A DNA stretch of 64,000 nt from NCBI GenBank assembly GCA_049340005.1, contig JBMPIY010000001.1. One strand, given 5' to 3'. Below, in pieces: positions 17,924 to 27,146 of this stretch (the stretch's first letter is position 1; every line of letters starts with the position of its first letter). Made by a program: the position numbers and the translations under genes. This stretch comes from CAXBDP01 sp963974465. Its GTDB lineage: Bacteria > Bacteroidota > Bacteroidia > Cytophagales > Cyclobacteriaceae. The notes under the pieces are model-generated. The model saw only the letters and a program-made list of their open reading frames with translations. It was not told the origin of the DNA and made no database searches.

Positions 17924-18985
17924 TTAAGCTCGATAGTGCTTTTGATTTTTACTCAAATTCTCGACTGTCCATGGAATATCCACACTGTAAGGTTCCTTGC
18001 GTACAGGACAATCCGTAATTCGGCAGTAGCTACAGCAGTTTTCAGGGATGCATGGATCGGCATGTAAAAATATCTCTAAATCGTGATTGTAATTTTTAGT
18101 GAGTAATTCTTCTACTTGATCCACCGCATCGTGCGTTTGTACAAGGCTGTAATAATAAGGCAATGTAATGTGACAATCCACATGAATATTAGCTCCATAG
18201 CGTTGAATCCTTAAATTATGAATGTCAATCCAGTTCTCTTGTCGATGATTATTGAGGATGGTATTGATCTCCTCCAAGGTTTCAGGGTGAGCAGCATCCA
18301 TCAATCCAATAACTGACTTTTTGACCAATGAAAATCCACTAAAAACAAAATAGATGGAAAAGCCAATTGCCAAATAACTATCGAGCTGAACGATATTAGT
18401 CAAATAGACAACCCCAACGCCGAGCACCAATACCACGCTACTGATGGCATCAGTAAATATGTGTTTACCATCAGAAACTAGCACAATAGAATTAAGCTCC
18501 TTGCCTCGAATTTTCAAGATGATGCCCATTGCAAAATTTGCTATAGCCGTTATGGCAAGAATAATCATACCTTCCGGCAGATTACTGAACTCTACTGGAT
18601 TAAATAGATTGAAAATAGATTGGAAAAAGATGATCACTCCAGCAATCATAATCAATGCTCCTTCTAGTCCTGCCGAAAAGAATTCGATCTTCCCATGTCC
18701 ATAAGGGTGATTTTCATCCTTTGGAACTGATGAAAGATAAATACTATAGAATGCAAATCCAGACGCCACAACATTCACAATAGACTCTACCGCATCGGTG
18801 AGAATAGCCTTACTTCCAGTGAGATAATAAGTAAAAAATTTCAAACCCATTAAAAAAATACTCAATATGAAGGAAGATAAAATCAACTTTCGCTTTTGAA
18901 TTTCAGGATTATTTGGATTGATTTGGCTCAAGGGAATGGGCTTATTTTTATTTTGACAAGTTATAAATAGGAATCTTAAAACCAT
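17924..18985 (-). CDS. Cation diffusion facilitator (CDF) transporter
   Basis: The 353-residue protein has a soluble start, six predicted membrane helices (about 33-225) and a cytoplasmic metal-sensing domain. The transmembrane signature GSKAILTDAVESIVN is followed by HPYGHGKIE and the HxxxD site in GKHIFTDAIS. Compared by eye with YiiP, whose TM2 site uses two Asp, this protein has E67 and N71 instead, so the exported metal may not be zinc. The tail has a cysteine cluster (DPCIPENCCSYCRITDCP) and HADP-type ligands. It would export a divalent metal by proton exchange. Ferritin is encoded divergently next door, which may hint at iron. Confidence 0.87.
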   Translation of the reverse strand: MVLRFLFITCQNKNKPIPLSQINPNNPEIQKRKLILSSFILSIFLMGLKFFTYYLTGSKAILTDAVESIVNVVASGFAFYSIYLSSVPKDENHPYGHGKIEFFSAGLEGALIMIAGVIIFFQSIFNLFNPVEFSNLPEGMIILAITAIANFAMGIILKIRGKELNSIVLVSDGKHIFTDAISSVVLVLGVGVVYLTNIVQLDSYLAIGFSIYFVFSGFSLVKKSVIGLMDAAHPETLEEINTILNNHRQENWIDIHNLRIQRYGANIHVDCHITLPYYYSLVQTHDAVDQVEELLTKNYNHDLEIFLHADPCIPENCCSYCRITDCPVRKEPYSVDIPWTVENLSKNQKHYRA

Positions 18986-19023
18986 TATTCGAACTCAATA
19001 TCAAAAATAAAAGTTAAGATTGC

Positions 19024-19590
19024 ATGATAACTAATGATAACATGAAACAATTAATCACCCTCAAAAGGTCATTGACAGATACAACAGAAGAATTGTTGAA
19101 TAATCAAATTGTAATGGAAGGTAAATCTTCTGCCTATTACTTATCCATGGCTTCATGGTGCGAGAAAAGTGGCTATGCAAATTCAGCACAATTTCTTTAT
19201 CGCCATGCCGAAGAAGAAAGAATGCACATGCTTAAGATTTTCCATTACGTCAACGATGCTGGTGGACATGCTTTGCAACCTGAAATTACGGGGATTCGTC
19301 ACGATTTCAATTCTTTGAGAGAAATATTCGAATTGATTTTGGAGCATGAAATTAGCGTAACACGTTCTATCAATAACATTGTAGATCATTGCTTCAGTAC
19401 GAAAGATTTCACCACCTTCAGTTTCTTGCAATGGTATGTAACTGAGCAGCGCGAAGAGGAAACTCTTGCTAGAAGAGCTGTAGAACTATTCGACTTAATT
19501 GGTGAAGCTGGAATTGGTCTATGGACAATCGATCAGGAAATCGGAAAACTTGAGGAAAATGCTGCAATGGCGAATGCTCCTCAAATATAA
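19024..19590 (+). CDS. Ferritin
   Basis: The protein of about 188 residues shows a four-helix ferritin core: the first ferroxidase Glu in MEGKSSAYYLSMASWCE, the ExxH pair in HAEEERMHMLKIFHY, and later acidic ligands in ILEHEISVTRSIN and EQREEETLARR. It stores iron as a cytoplasmic 24-mer cage. A second in-frame ATG at 19042 (MKQLITLKR) matches the usual ferritin start and may be the true one. The gene is followed by a clear terminator. Confidence 0.9.
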   Translation: MITNDNMKQLITLKRSLTDTTEELLNNQIVMEGKSSAYYLSMASWCEKSGYANSAQFLYRHAEEERMHMLKIFHYVNDAGGHALQPEITGIRHDFNSLREIFELILEHEISVTRSINNIVDHCFSTKDFTTFSFLQWYVTEQREEETLARRAVELFDLIGEAGIGLWTIDQEIGKLEENAAMANAPQI

Positions 19591-19617
19591 TTTTCTATAA
19601 AAATAATTTATTAATTT

Positions 19618-19644
19618 AGAGCTCTTTATGGGCTCTTTTTTTTG
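19618..19644 (+). terminator. Rho-independent terminator after ferritin
   Basis: AGAGC pairs with GCTCT across a short loop (TCTTTATGG) and is followed by a run of nine T, 28 bases behind the ferritin stop. Confidence 0.82.
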
Positions 19645-19674
19645 TTCATAGAATTCTCATTAAGCAGTTAAAAC

Positions 19675-21012
19675 ATGGCAAATATTTGGAAAAGGCTTAC
19701 CAAGCTTGGAATAAGGAAAAATATGCCAATCCTGCAGGTAAGAACCGTTCGAACAGTAAATGCTGTAAGTATAGTAGCCATACCATTAATAATTACTGCA
19801 TGGATGGTAAGGCTTTCAGAGGGCGTAATTTTCAATAATTTCTTTTACCCAATATTCATTCTTTCTGCATTTGTTCCTCTGGTTTCTAATATCAAAGGGA
19901 AATTTGAATTAGCGAAAGTAAGCCAATTATTGATTACCGTTATATTTATGACGTATGTGTCAATTCAAAATCTCAAGATTGGACTAAACAACCATCCTGA
20001 AATAGTTTTGATAGGTTACTCATCTGTAATAATTCTTGCATTCGACAGGTGGGGTCAAATAGTAGCTTTCGTATTCAATTTTCTAGCTTACTTTTCTGTT
20101 GTTGTTTTTTCGATGACACTCAATGAGCAGCCTTGGATAAATTTGATTCCAAATGGCATCAATAGCTTTGCGGCATTTGCCATAGTATTTTTAATTACCA
20201 GTGTTTACAAGCGGGACTATATTTATTCACAAGCTGAGCTACTCAAAAAGAACAAAGTCCTAGAAAACCAATCCCGAAAGATCTCAGAGCAAGCAGAAAA
20301 ACTTGCGGCACTAAATGAATTTAAGGTTCAGCTATTTTCTATTATCTCCCATGATATGCGAGGGCCATTGCAAGCGGTCAATAGCTATTTCCAGTTGTTA
20401 GAAAATGAAGATTTATCGAAAGATGAGTTTGAAGAGATATTACCTTTTTTGTCTGAAAATGTGTTCAAAACATCAAATTTGATGGAGAATATGCTCATTT
20501 GGGCAAAAAGCCAACTCAAAGGACAAAGCCTTTTGATTGAGCCGGTAAATATCAAAAGTCTGGTATCTGAAACATTAAATCTGCTAAATGCTCAGATTGA
20601 AAAAAAATCACTACAAGTAAGCCTAAATGTAGATGACAAATCAATAATTAATGGTGACAGAAACATGCTGGCTTTGATAATTAGGAATGTGATTAGCAAT
20701 GCAATCAAATTTAGCAACATAGGCGGGAGGATAGAAATTAATTTAACTAATAGTGAAGAAATTGCTACGCTCAAAATTTCTGATAATGGCATAGGAATTA
20801 ATAAGAAAGACCTCAAATATATATTCACCGAGGAATCAACTAATCGTAATGGAACCATGATGGAGGTCGGAACGGGTTTAGGACTGAAATTTTGCAAAGA
20901 ATTTGTTGAAAAAATGAATGGTGAGTTACACCTAGAAAGCGAGGAAAATGTAGGTACCAAAATATCAATTGAACTTCCTGTAAAAGCAGAAAATCCCGCC
21001 ACTGTTGAGTAA
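19675..21012 (+). CDS. Membrane sensor histidine kinase, orphan
   Basis: The 445-residue protein has about six membrane helices in residues 25-185, a short coiled linker (NKVLENQSRKISEQAEKL), then a HisKA dimerization helix with the phosphoryl His in FSIISHDMRGPL, and an HATPase domain with N box NVISNAIKFSN, G1 box SDNGIGI and G2 box GTGLGLKF. It senses an unknown signal through the membrane part. No response regulator gene adjoins it, so the partner is elsewhere. Confidence 0.9.
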   Translation: MANIWKRLTKLGIRKNMPILQVRTVRTVNAVSIVAIPLIITAWMVRLSEGVIFNNFFYPIFILSAFVPLVSNIKGKFELAKVSQLLITVIFMTYVSIQNLKIGLNNHPEIVLIGYSSVIILAFDRWGQIVAFVFNFLAYFSVVVFSMTLNEQPWINLIPNGINSFAAFAIVFLITSVYKRDYIYSQAELLKKNKVLENQSRKISEQAEKLAALNEFKVQLFSIISHDMRGPLQAVNSYFQLLENEDLSKDEFEEILPFLSENVFKTSNLMENMLIWAKSQLKGQSLLIEPVNIKSLVSETLNLLNAQIEKKSLQVSLNVDDKSIINGDRNMLALIIRNVISNAIKFSNIGGRIEINLTNSEEIATLKISDNGIGINKKDLKYIFTEESTNRNGTMMEVGTGLGLKFCKEFVEKMNGELHLESEENVGTKISIELPVKAENPATVE

Positions 21013-21021
21013 CGGGATTTT
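20990..21021. terminator. Hairpin between convergent kinase and degQ genes
   Basis: AAATCCCG (20991-20998) pairs with CGGGATTT (21013-21020) over a 14-base loop that contains the kinase stop codon; an extra A-T pair closes it. Short T and A runs flank it, so it could work in both directions, though the T run is only four long. Confidence 0.55.
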
Positions 21022-21042
21022 CAATTTCAATAAATTAGAATC

Positions 21043-22527
21043 TTAAACTCCTAATCCATAATACCTAATTCCAGGTTCACCTTCGTACATTCCTTCTAGC
21101 AAAATTCCGCCGCTTTTCGAGGATAAAAGTCTCTCCACATCTTCTGGAGTTTTCACAGCTTTACCATCTACTTTGGTGATGATAAAACCTTCTTTCATCT
21201 CAACTTGCTGAGTGATAAGGCCTGGATTAAGCTTAAGGACTTTCACACCTCCCGCTATTCCAAGCTTATTGGCGAGTTCGGCATCAATTGCTACCATCTC
21301 GGCTCCTAATACACTTTTAACACTACCTGGCTCAATTCTAGCAAGCAGTTCAGTACTTCCATCTTCATTTTTAAGAATCACATCTTTACTCAACTCTTTT
21401 CCATCTCTTCTTATTTGCAGGCTCACTTTATCTCCAGGACGCTTTCTACCAACATATTCAAGTAATTCGGCACTTGAATTAATTGTGCGACCATCAATAC
21501 CTACAATTACATCTCCATCATTAAGTCCAGCAAGCTCGCCAGCACTTCCTTCAATCACACTTGCGATATACGCACCCACTACTACATCAAGCTTATACTC
21601 TCTCGCCAAGTCGCTATTGATATTGCTGATCTGCACTCCTAAGAATCCACGTTGCACTACACCAAATTCAATCAAATCTTCTACTACTTTGCTCACAATA
21701 TTAGATGGAACTGCAAATCCATACCCGGCATAAGTTCCTGTTGGACTGGCAATTGCTGTATTTATTCCTATAAGATTTCCTGAAAGGTTTACCAAAGCCC
21801 CTCCACTATTACCAGGGTTAATGGCAGCATCGGTTTGGATAAATGACTCAATCGCATAGTCGCGCTGCAAAATGTTGATGTTCCTAGCTTTGGCACTTAC
21901 TATTCCAGCAGTAACTGTGGAGTTCAGCGAAAGAGGGTTTCCAACTGCTAATACCCACTCTCCCACTTTTATATTATCAGAATCTTCAAATCTGATCGAT
22001 GGCAATCCTTTTTCTTGAATTTGAATAACTGCAATATCAGTATTTGGATCGGTACCAATAAGTCGAGCTTTGTACGAGCGATTGTCACTTAAAGTAACCT
22101 CAATATCACTTGCATTATCAATTACGTGATTGTTTGTAACGATATAGCCTTGATCATTAATGATCACGCCACTACCCGAGCCAACTCTTGGTGTTGGTTG
22201 ACTATTTTGTCCTCCTCTGTTTCGTGGACCGAAGAAAAACTCAAATGGGTCTTGAGAGGGGCCTAATTGTCGAGAAGTCATTTGCTGCATACTTGTAGAG
22301 CGAATGTGCACCACCGATTTCATTACTGCTTCAGCTGGAGCTGTAAAATCCATTGGGATAATCTCTCCATTTTCATCTGCTGTGTACATGGCTCCTTGCA
22401 CTGGCATTGAGCTTACATGCTCAACTTTTAGTGGCACATTAGCATCATCTTCGAATATTTGGATGGTACCATACATTACGGCACTACCTAGCATTCCTGC
22501 CAATAGTAAAGGCATAAATTTTTTCAT
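21043..22527 (-). CDS. degQ: Periplasmic serine endoprotease of the Do/HtrA family
   Basis: The 494-residue protein has an N-terminal signal anchor, a trypsin-like domain with the complete triad (His in VTNNHVID, Asp in NTDIAVIQI, Ser in GNSGGALVN) and two PDZ domains (about 300-385 and 405-490). It degrades or chaperones misfolded envelope proteins. The Q-rich linker with GPRNRGGQ after residue 90 is the usual variable loop. Monocistronic, with convergent neighbour. Confidence 0.92.
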   Translation of the reverse strand: MKKFMPLLLAGMLGSAVMYGTIQIFEDDANVPLKVEHVSSMPVQGAMYTADENGEIIPMDFTAPAEAVMKSVVHIRSTSMQQMTSRQLGPSQDPFEFFFGPRNRGGQNSQPTPRVGSGSGVIINDQGYIVTNNHVIDNASDIEVTLSDNRSYKARLIGTDPNTDIAVIQIQEKGLPSIRFEDSDNIKVGEWVLAVGNPLSLNSTVTAGIVSAKARNINILQRDYAIESFIQTDAAINPGNSGGALVNLSGNLIGINTAIASPTGTYAGYGFAVPSNIVSKVVEDLIEFGVVQRGFLGVQISNINSDLAREYKLDVVVGAYIASVIEGSAGELAGLNDGDVIVGIDGRTINSSAELLEYVGRKRPGDKVSLQIRRDGKELSKDVILKNEDGSTELLARIEPGSVKSVLGAEMVAIDAELANKLGIAGGVKVLKLNPGLITQQVEMKEGFIITKVDGKAVKTPEDVERLLSSKSGGILLEGMYEGEPGIRYYGLGV

Positions 22528-22654
22528 ATTATATTACTGTTTAGATTTTAATATTTGAACCATCAGGAAAAGCAATTTCCGATGTCATTTTCCTGTGGAT
22601 TTGCAAACTTCTAAATGAATTTGCGATAGGAAAAAATTCAAATATTATGCCAAG

Positions 22655-22900
22655 TCATTCTTCTGTAATTTTGACAGAATTTTCAGTTGCATGAAAGTGA
22701 ATTTCATTGTTTGCGACTAAAACTGGTGCTTTTTTGCAGTAATCAATACATTTAGTCTTAATTACCTTAATACGATTTTTGCTTCCCGGTAAAGATTTAA
22801 GCTTACTATAATGCTTGTACAAATCATTACTTCCCGCTTTTTTACAGTCTTTGCCGAGGCACACAAATACAAAATCAAATTTGGCTCTACTCTTTGTCAA
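22655..22900 (-). CDS. Thioredoxin-like [2Fe-2S] ferredoxin domain protein
   Basis: The 81-residue protein has two pairs of cysteines spaced like the thioredoxin-like [2Fe-2S] ferredoxins: CLGKDC (C-x4-C) near residues 14-19 and CIDYC (C-x3-C) near 50-54, followed by APVLVANNEIHF, the strand-turn seen after the last ligand. It probably carries one iron-sulfur cluster for electron transfer. It lies six bases behind the Nudix gene stop, so the two are co-transcribed. Confidence 0.82.
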   Translation of the reverse strand: MTKSRAKFDFVFVCLGKDCKKAGSNDLYKHYSKLKSLPGSKNRIKVIKTKCIDYCKKAPVLVANNEIHFHATENSVKITEE

Positions 22901-22906
22901 AGCGGT

Positions 22907-23539
22907 TTATCCTCGTTTTATAATTTCTATTAATTCGCCAAGCATCATTGCTGTTGCACCCCAAATGACATAGTCATTGATATGAAAATATGGCGTGTCC
23001 AAAATTACACCATTTCTTGGAGTTAGATTTTTTCTTTTGATATAAGTTGGATCAATAAATTTTGAAATTGGCAATTCGAGCAAGCGCTCCACCTCGTATG
23101 GATCGATATTAAAGTTGGGTCTTTTGGTTGTGAAACCAACAATGGGCTCAACTGAAAAATTGCTAGGCGGAATATAGAGTTTTGAAAGTTTGCCTAGCAA
23201 TGTTACATCCTTTCTATCAATGCCTATTTCTTCTTCAGATTCGCGCAAAGCAGTATCAATTACGCTATTATCAATTTCTTCACATTTACCGCCTGGAAAA
23301 CTCACTTGTCCGCCATGAGTGCCATCGTATTCGGGACGTAAAATAAGTGGCATCATGGTTTTTTTCTCATCAGGATAAAACAAGATAAGTACGCCGCCCT
23401 TTCTCGCATTTGGCCTTTCCTTCACTTGAAACCGATCTGAATCCACAGGAATAGGTGCCATAGTCATTTGTGCTGAAGGACCAGGTAGCGGATGCTCAAA
23501 GGCACTACTTAATTGCTGTATAAGCTGATCGAAATTCAT
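22907..23539 (-). CDS. Nudix hydrolase, CoA pyrophosphatase type
   Basis: The 210-residue protein has the Nudix box from GGKCEEID to RESEEEIGI and, just before it, the CoA-pyrophosphatase extension PLILRPEYDGTHGGQVSFPG. The UPF0035-type signature is clear. It splits coenzyme A or its derivatives into phosphopantetheine and 3',5'-ADP. First gene of a two-gene unit with the small ferredoxin. Confidence 0.88.
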   Translation of the reverse strand: MNFDQLIQQLSSAFEHPLPGPSAQMTMAPIPVDSDRFQVKERPNARKGGVLILFYPDEKKTMMPLILRPEYDGTHGGQVSFPGGKCEEIDNSVIDTALRESEEEIGIDRKDVTLLGKLSKLYIPPSNFSVEPIVGFTTKRPNFNIDPYEVERLLELPISKFIDPTYIKRKNLTPRNGVILDTPYFHINDYVIWGATAMMLGELIEIIKRG

Positions 23540-23687
23540 TGATTTAAAAATAAAAATGACATACGAATTAGAAAACCGTATTGCTCATATATTAATTCAA
23601 CTAGTCTGCAATTCGAATCAAGCTGCAAATCAAAATTCAGAATAGCTAAACGGTTGGAATCTAAAAAAAATGTATCGTATAAATTAA

Positions 23688-24986
23688 TTACCCCAAACCA
23701 AAAAGTCTAGGCAGCCATAAAGTGATTTGCGGGAATAGAGAAATCAAAATTAGCCCAATTAACATTGCAACAAAAAATGGCAATAAAGGTCGTATCACTT
23801 TCTGAATTGTGATATTGGCAATACCTACACCTACAAACAGCACTGAACCTACAGGAGGTGTACATAGACCAATTGACAGATTCAATACCATGATAATCCC
23901 AAAGTGAATTGGATCCAAGCCAAGTGCTGTAACAACCGGAAGAAATATCGGAGTGAAAATGAGAATTGCAGGGGTCATATCCATGAAAATCCCAACGAAA
24001 AGCAAAATCAAATTTATGATGATTAAAGTCACAATGAGATTATCGCTAACACCCAAAAGCAGTTCACTAATCGTATTAGGTAAATCCTCACTCGACATCA
24101 CCCATGACATACTCATGGAAGTCGCAATAAGAAGCAACACAATAGCCGTAGTTTCAGAAGATTTTAAAAGGATCGATGGAAGATCTTTGAGTTTTAATTC
24201 CCTGTAGAAGAATGATAAAACTAGCGTATAAATCACGGCAATTGCCGAAGCCTCTGTTGCTGTAAAAACACCTGCTACGATTCCTCCCATTACAATTACT
24301 AATAGCATCAGACTTGGCAGAGCTTTGAAAAACTTCGAAAATATATCACTAAAATTACTGGCTTCACCGGCAGGGAATTTCTTGAATTTGCCGTAAACAA
24401 AAACTGTAGAAATTAGCAAAAAGCCAATCAACAAACCCGGCAAATAACCCGCTACAAACAATGCCGCAATCGACACACCACCACTTGCGAGAGAATACAC
24501 AATTAATACATTAGATGGAGGTATTATGAGTCCTGTAGTAGAAGCAGTTATATTCACTGCCGCACCCACTTCCTTTGGGTAACCATCCTTATCCATACGC
24601 TTACCAAGTATACCACCTATTGCCGAAGCAGCAGCCGTTGCTGAGCCTGCAATTGCGCCAAAAAGCATCGCAGCAATCACATTTACATAAAGCAACCCAC
24701 CTGGTAATCGACCCATAAAAGCCTTTGCCAAGTCAATAAGTCTTGACGCAATACCCCCTCGATTCATAATTTCACCAGCGAGAATAAAAAACGGGATTGC
24801 CAATAAAGTAAAGCTATCCAATCCCGTTGCCATTCGTTGTGCAATCGTAGTTGCAGACGCCTCAAAACCCACCACAACAATCAAAGTAAGAAAGCCTGAA
24901 AGCCCTAAACTCCAAGCCACAGGCACGCCCAATGCCAATAATACAATGAAACTCAAGATTAATATTATGATCGGGAGGAACTCCAT
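23688..24986 (-). CDS. dctM: TRAP transporter large permease subunit
   Basis: The 432-residue membrane protein has about twelve to thirteen hydrophobic helices and DctM motifs such as LAIPFFILAGEIMNRGG, GAIAGSATAAASAIG and the substrate-face LIIPPSNVLIVYSLASGG. It carries the sodium-coupled transport step of the TRAP system. The small permease gene ends four bases upstream. It is the last gene of kdgK-eda-dctPQM, so a galacturonate or related hexuronate cargo is inferred from context. Confidence 0.92.
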   Translation of the reverse strand: MEFLPIIILILSFIVLLALGVPVAWSLGLSGFLTLIVVVGFEASATTIAQRMATGLDSFTLLAIPFFILAGEIMNRGGIASRLIDLAKAFMGRLPGGLLYVNVIAAMLFGAIAGSATAAASAIGGILGKRMDKDGYPKEVGAAVNITASTTGLIIPPSNVLIVYSLASGGVSIAALFVAGYLPGLLIGFLLISTVFVYGKFKKFPAGEASNFSDIFSKFFKALPSLMLLVIVMGGIVAGVFTATEASAIAVIYTLVLSFFYRELKLKDLPSILLKSSETTAIVLLLIATSMSMSWVMSSEDLPNTISELLLGVSDNLIVTLIIINLILLFVGIFMDMTPAILIFTPIFLPVVTALGLDPIHFGIIMVLNLSIGLCTPPVGSVLFVGVGIANITIQKVIRPLLPFFVAMLIGLILISLFPQITLWLPRLFGLG

Positions 24987-24990
24987 AAGA

Positions 24991-25479
24991 CTAGGAATTT
25001 TTAAAAGTTAAAAACGCATTTCGGCCTTTTTCCCACTGATAATAAACCACAAACAAGCCGCTAATAGGAATAATAGAATAGATATATGCTAAAGGAATTT
25101 GTAAAGTGGCAGATTTCTGTTGAAGCGTATAAGTAATGTAAACCAAATTGCCGCCTCCGATCACCATAACAGATGCTACGAAAAACACCACTATGGCATA
25201 GATCAAAATTTGAAGTCGAACCTGAGATGCTCCTTTCAAGGATTGCGGGAGGATATCTATGGCCAAATGACCCGATCGACCAGAAACATAAGCAGCTCCG
25301 AGCATTCCAAGCCAAATAAGCGTATAGCGGGAAAGTTCATCAGTAAATGAACTTGGCTGACTCAAAAAATAGCGAGAAAATACCTGCCAGCTCACATTGA
25401 GGATCATCAATATCATGAGAACCACCAATGAATATTCAATTGTATGATCAAGGAATTTTCTCAGTTTGCCACTATTCAT
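24991..25479 (-). CDS. dctQ: TRAP transporter small permease subunit
   Basis: The 162-residue protein has four hydrophobic helices and the DctQ segment WQVFSRYFLSQPSSFTDELSR, followed by LGMLGAAYVSG and GHLAIDIL. It supports the large permease and receives the loaded binding protein. Its first eight bases overlap the end of the dctP gene, which implies translational coupling. A GCGGGAGG word lies antisense in it and encodes ILPQ. Confidence 0.92.
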   Translation of the reverse strand: MNSGKLRKFLDHTIEYSLVVLMILMILNVSWQVFSRYFLSQPSSFTDELSRYTLIWLGMLGAAYVSGRSGHLAIDILPQSLKGASQVRLQILIYAIVVFFVASVMVIGGGNLVYITYTLQQKSATLQIPLAYIYSIIPISGLFVVYYQWEKGRNAFLTFKNS

Positions 25480-26458
25480 AATTTCGGATGTTTTCGATAA
25501 TGCTATACATTTCCGGATTGTTCAGCTTCATTTGCTCATATATTGGTTCTACAGCTTTTCTAAAAGGTTCTTGATCCGGATAAGTAATTTCTACACCAGC
25601 TTCTTTTAAAGTTGCCAGAGATTCTTCAACTGATTTGGCCCATAGCTCATATTGAAAAACGGCTGATTCATCCGCAGCTTCTTGTACCCATTGCCTCTCT
25701 TGATCAGATAATTTCTCCCAAACTTTGGTGCTGATAATGAGCATATCTGGAATGGCCGTATGCTCATTGATGGAATAATATTTACTCACCTCGTAATGGC
25801 GGGAGGTTAAAAAACTTGGAGGATTATTTTCAGCTCCATCTACAACTCCCTGTTGCAATGCACTATACAATTCGCCATAAGAAACTGGCGTAGGCGAGCC
25901 ACCAAAGCTTTTTACAGTATTAATGGCCGTATTGCTTTCCATTACTCTTAACTTAAAACCAATCAAATCTTCGGGCTTTTCAATAGATTTTTTCGTGGTA
26001 TAAAAACTTCTTTTACCTGCATCATAATAGCAAAGTCCTCGCAACCAAAAATCTTCACCTGCCAATAGCAACTCTCTGCCAATCTCACCTTGTAATACCG
26101 CATTTCTATGCGCATCATTACGAAACAAATAAGGCTGACTGAACACTTGTAATTGTGGAGCAAAGCTTTCCATAATCGCAGAGGCAACCTTCGTCATTCC
26201 TAAACTGCCTATTTGAAGCAATTCAACCAACTCCCGCTCTGTGCCTAATTGCTGATTTGGATAAATCTTTACAATTAATTCGCCTTTAGATTTTTCTTCC
26301 ACCCGCTTTGCCATAAATACCATTGCCTCATGCACAGGATGGCTTGTCGGTAGCGCATGACCTAGTTTAATGATTCTCACATTTGTGTCTACTTGACAAG
26401 CTCCTAAAATCACAATCAGGGATAGCAAGACCAGTAAGTATTTAGAATATTTATGCAT
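25472..26458 (-). CDS. dctP: TRAP transporter periplasmic substrate-binding lipoprotein
   Basis: The 328-residue protein has a lipobox signal (LIVILGAC, Cys at about 21), then the DctP fold: IKLGHALPTSHPVHEAM, the conserved Arg that binds the substrate carboxylate in FKLRVMES, and QQGVVDGAENNPPSF. Such proteins bind organic acids including hexuronates in the periplasm and hand them to DctQM. The operon context with KDG kinase and KDPG aldolase indicates a uronate. The Cys suggests membrane anchoring. Confidence 0.92.
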   Translation of the reverse strand: MHKYSKYLLVLLSLIVILGACQVDTNVRIIKLGHALPTSHPVHEAMVFMAKRVEEKSKGELIVKIYPNQQLGTERELVELLQIGSLGMTKVASAIMESFAPQLQVFSQPYLFRNDAHRNAVLQGEIGRELLLAGEDFWLRGLCYYDAGKRSFYTTKKSIEKPEDLIGFKLRVMESNTAINTVKSFGGSPTPVSYGELYSALQQGVVDGAENNPPSFLTSRHYEVSKYYSINEHTAIPDMLIISTKVWEKLSDQERQWVQEAADESAVFQYELWAKSVEESLATLKEAGVEITYPDQEPFRKAVEPIYEQMKLNNPEMYSIIENIRNYE

Positions 26459-26470
26459 TTGGTTGCAAAC

Positions 26471-27142
26471 TTAATTTCTAATGGATTTTATAATATCAAG
26501 CACTTCTTTCAATTGCTCTTGTAAGAGTTCGAATTTGCCCGTGGCCAAAACATCCTTTCTAAATAAAGAGGAACCCATTCCTACACAACTCACTCCTGAC
26601 CTGAACCAAGCTTTCAGATTCTCATTAGTTGGCTCCACACCTCCTGTAGGCATAAATTTCACATTGGGCATCACCGCTTTGGCAGCTTGCACAAAGCCTG
26701 CTCCTAGTACATTGCCTGGGAATACTTTGACCAATAGAGCACCTAATTGTGTAGCTTGAAAAACCTCCGAAACTGTGGCACAACCAGGAATCCATAGCAG
26801 ATCAGCACTTTTACAGTAATCTGCCAAACCTGGAATTAGTGCAGGACTGACAATGAAATCTGCTCCCACATCTTTGAATTTTGCAGCATCCTCCCGCCCA
26901 AATATGGTTCCTATTCCTAGGCTCAATTCTGGATAATTTTCAGACGCATATTTCTTCAATTCAGCAAAAACCTCCAATGCCTCTGGTCCACGATTTGTGA
27001 ATTCGAATACAGTAATTCCTGCTTCTGCACAAGCACTCAAAACCTTTTTTGCAATGATTATATCGGAATGAAAAAATACCGGGATCAATCCCGATTTCTC
27101 CATTTTATCAATCAATTGCTGATTATTATTTAGCGTTTCCAT
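26471..27142 (-). CDS. eda: KDPG aldolase
   Basis: The 223-residue class I aldolase shows IPVFFH near the start, the catalytic Glu region in TVFEFTNRG, GIGTIFGREDA, and the Schiff-base lysine in LVKVFPGN followed by FMPTGGVEPTNENLKAWF. It splits 2-keto-3-deoxy-6-phosphogluconate into pyruvate and glyceraldehyde-3-phosphate. It follows kdgK by four bases, so the two last steps of galacturonate breakdown are made together. Confidence 0.93.
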   Translation of the reverse strand: METLNNNQQLIDKMEKSGLIPVFFHSDIIIAKKVLSACAEAGITVFEFTNRGPEALEVFAELKKYASENYPELSLGIGTIFGREDAAKFKDVGADFIVSPALIPGLADYCKSADLLWIPGCATVSEVFQATQLGALLVKVFPGNVLGAGFVQAAKAVMPNVKFMPTGGVEPTNENLKAWFRSGVSCVGMGSSLFRKDVLATGKFELLQEQLKEVLDIIKSIRN

Positions 27143-27146
27143 TAAT

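Noticed and set aside
20592..21002. 136-codon minus-strand frame
   Set aside because: Antisense to the histidine kinase domain, whose motifs are all intact on the plus strand.
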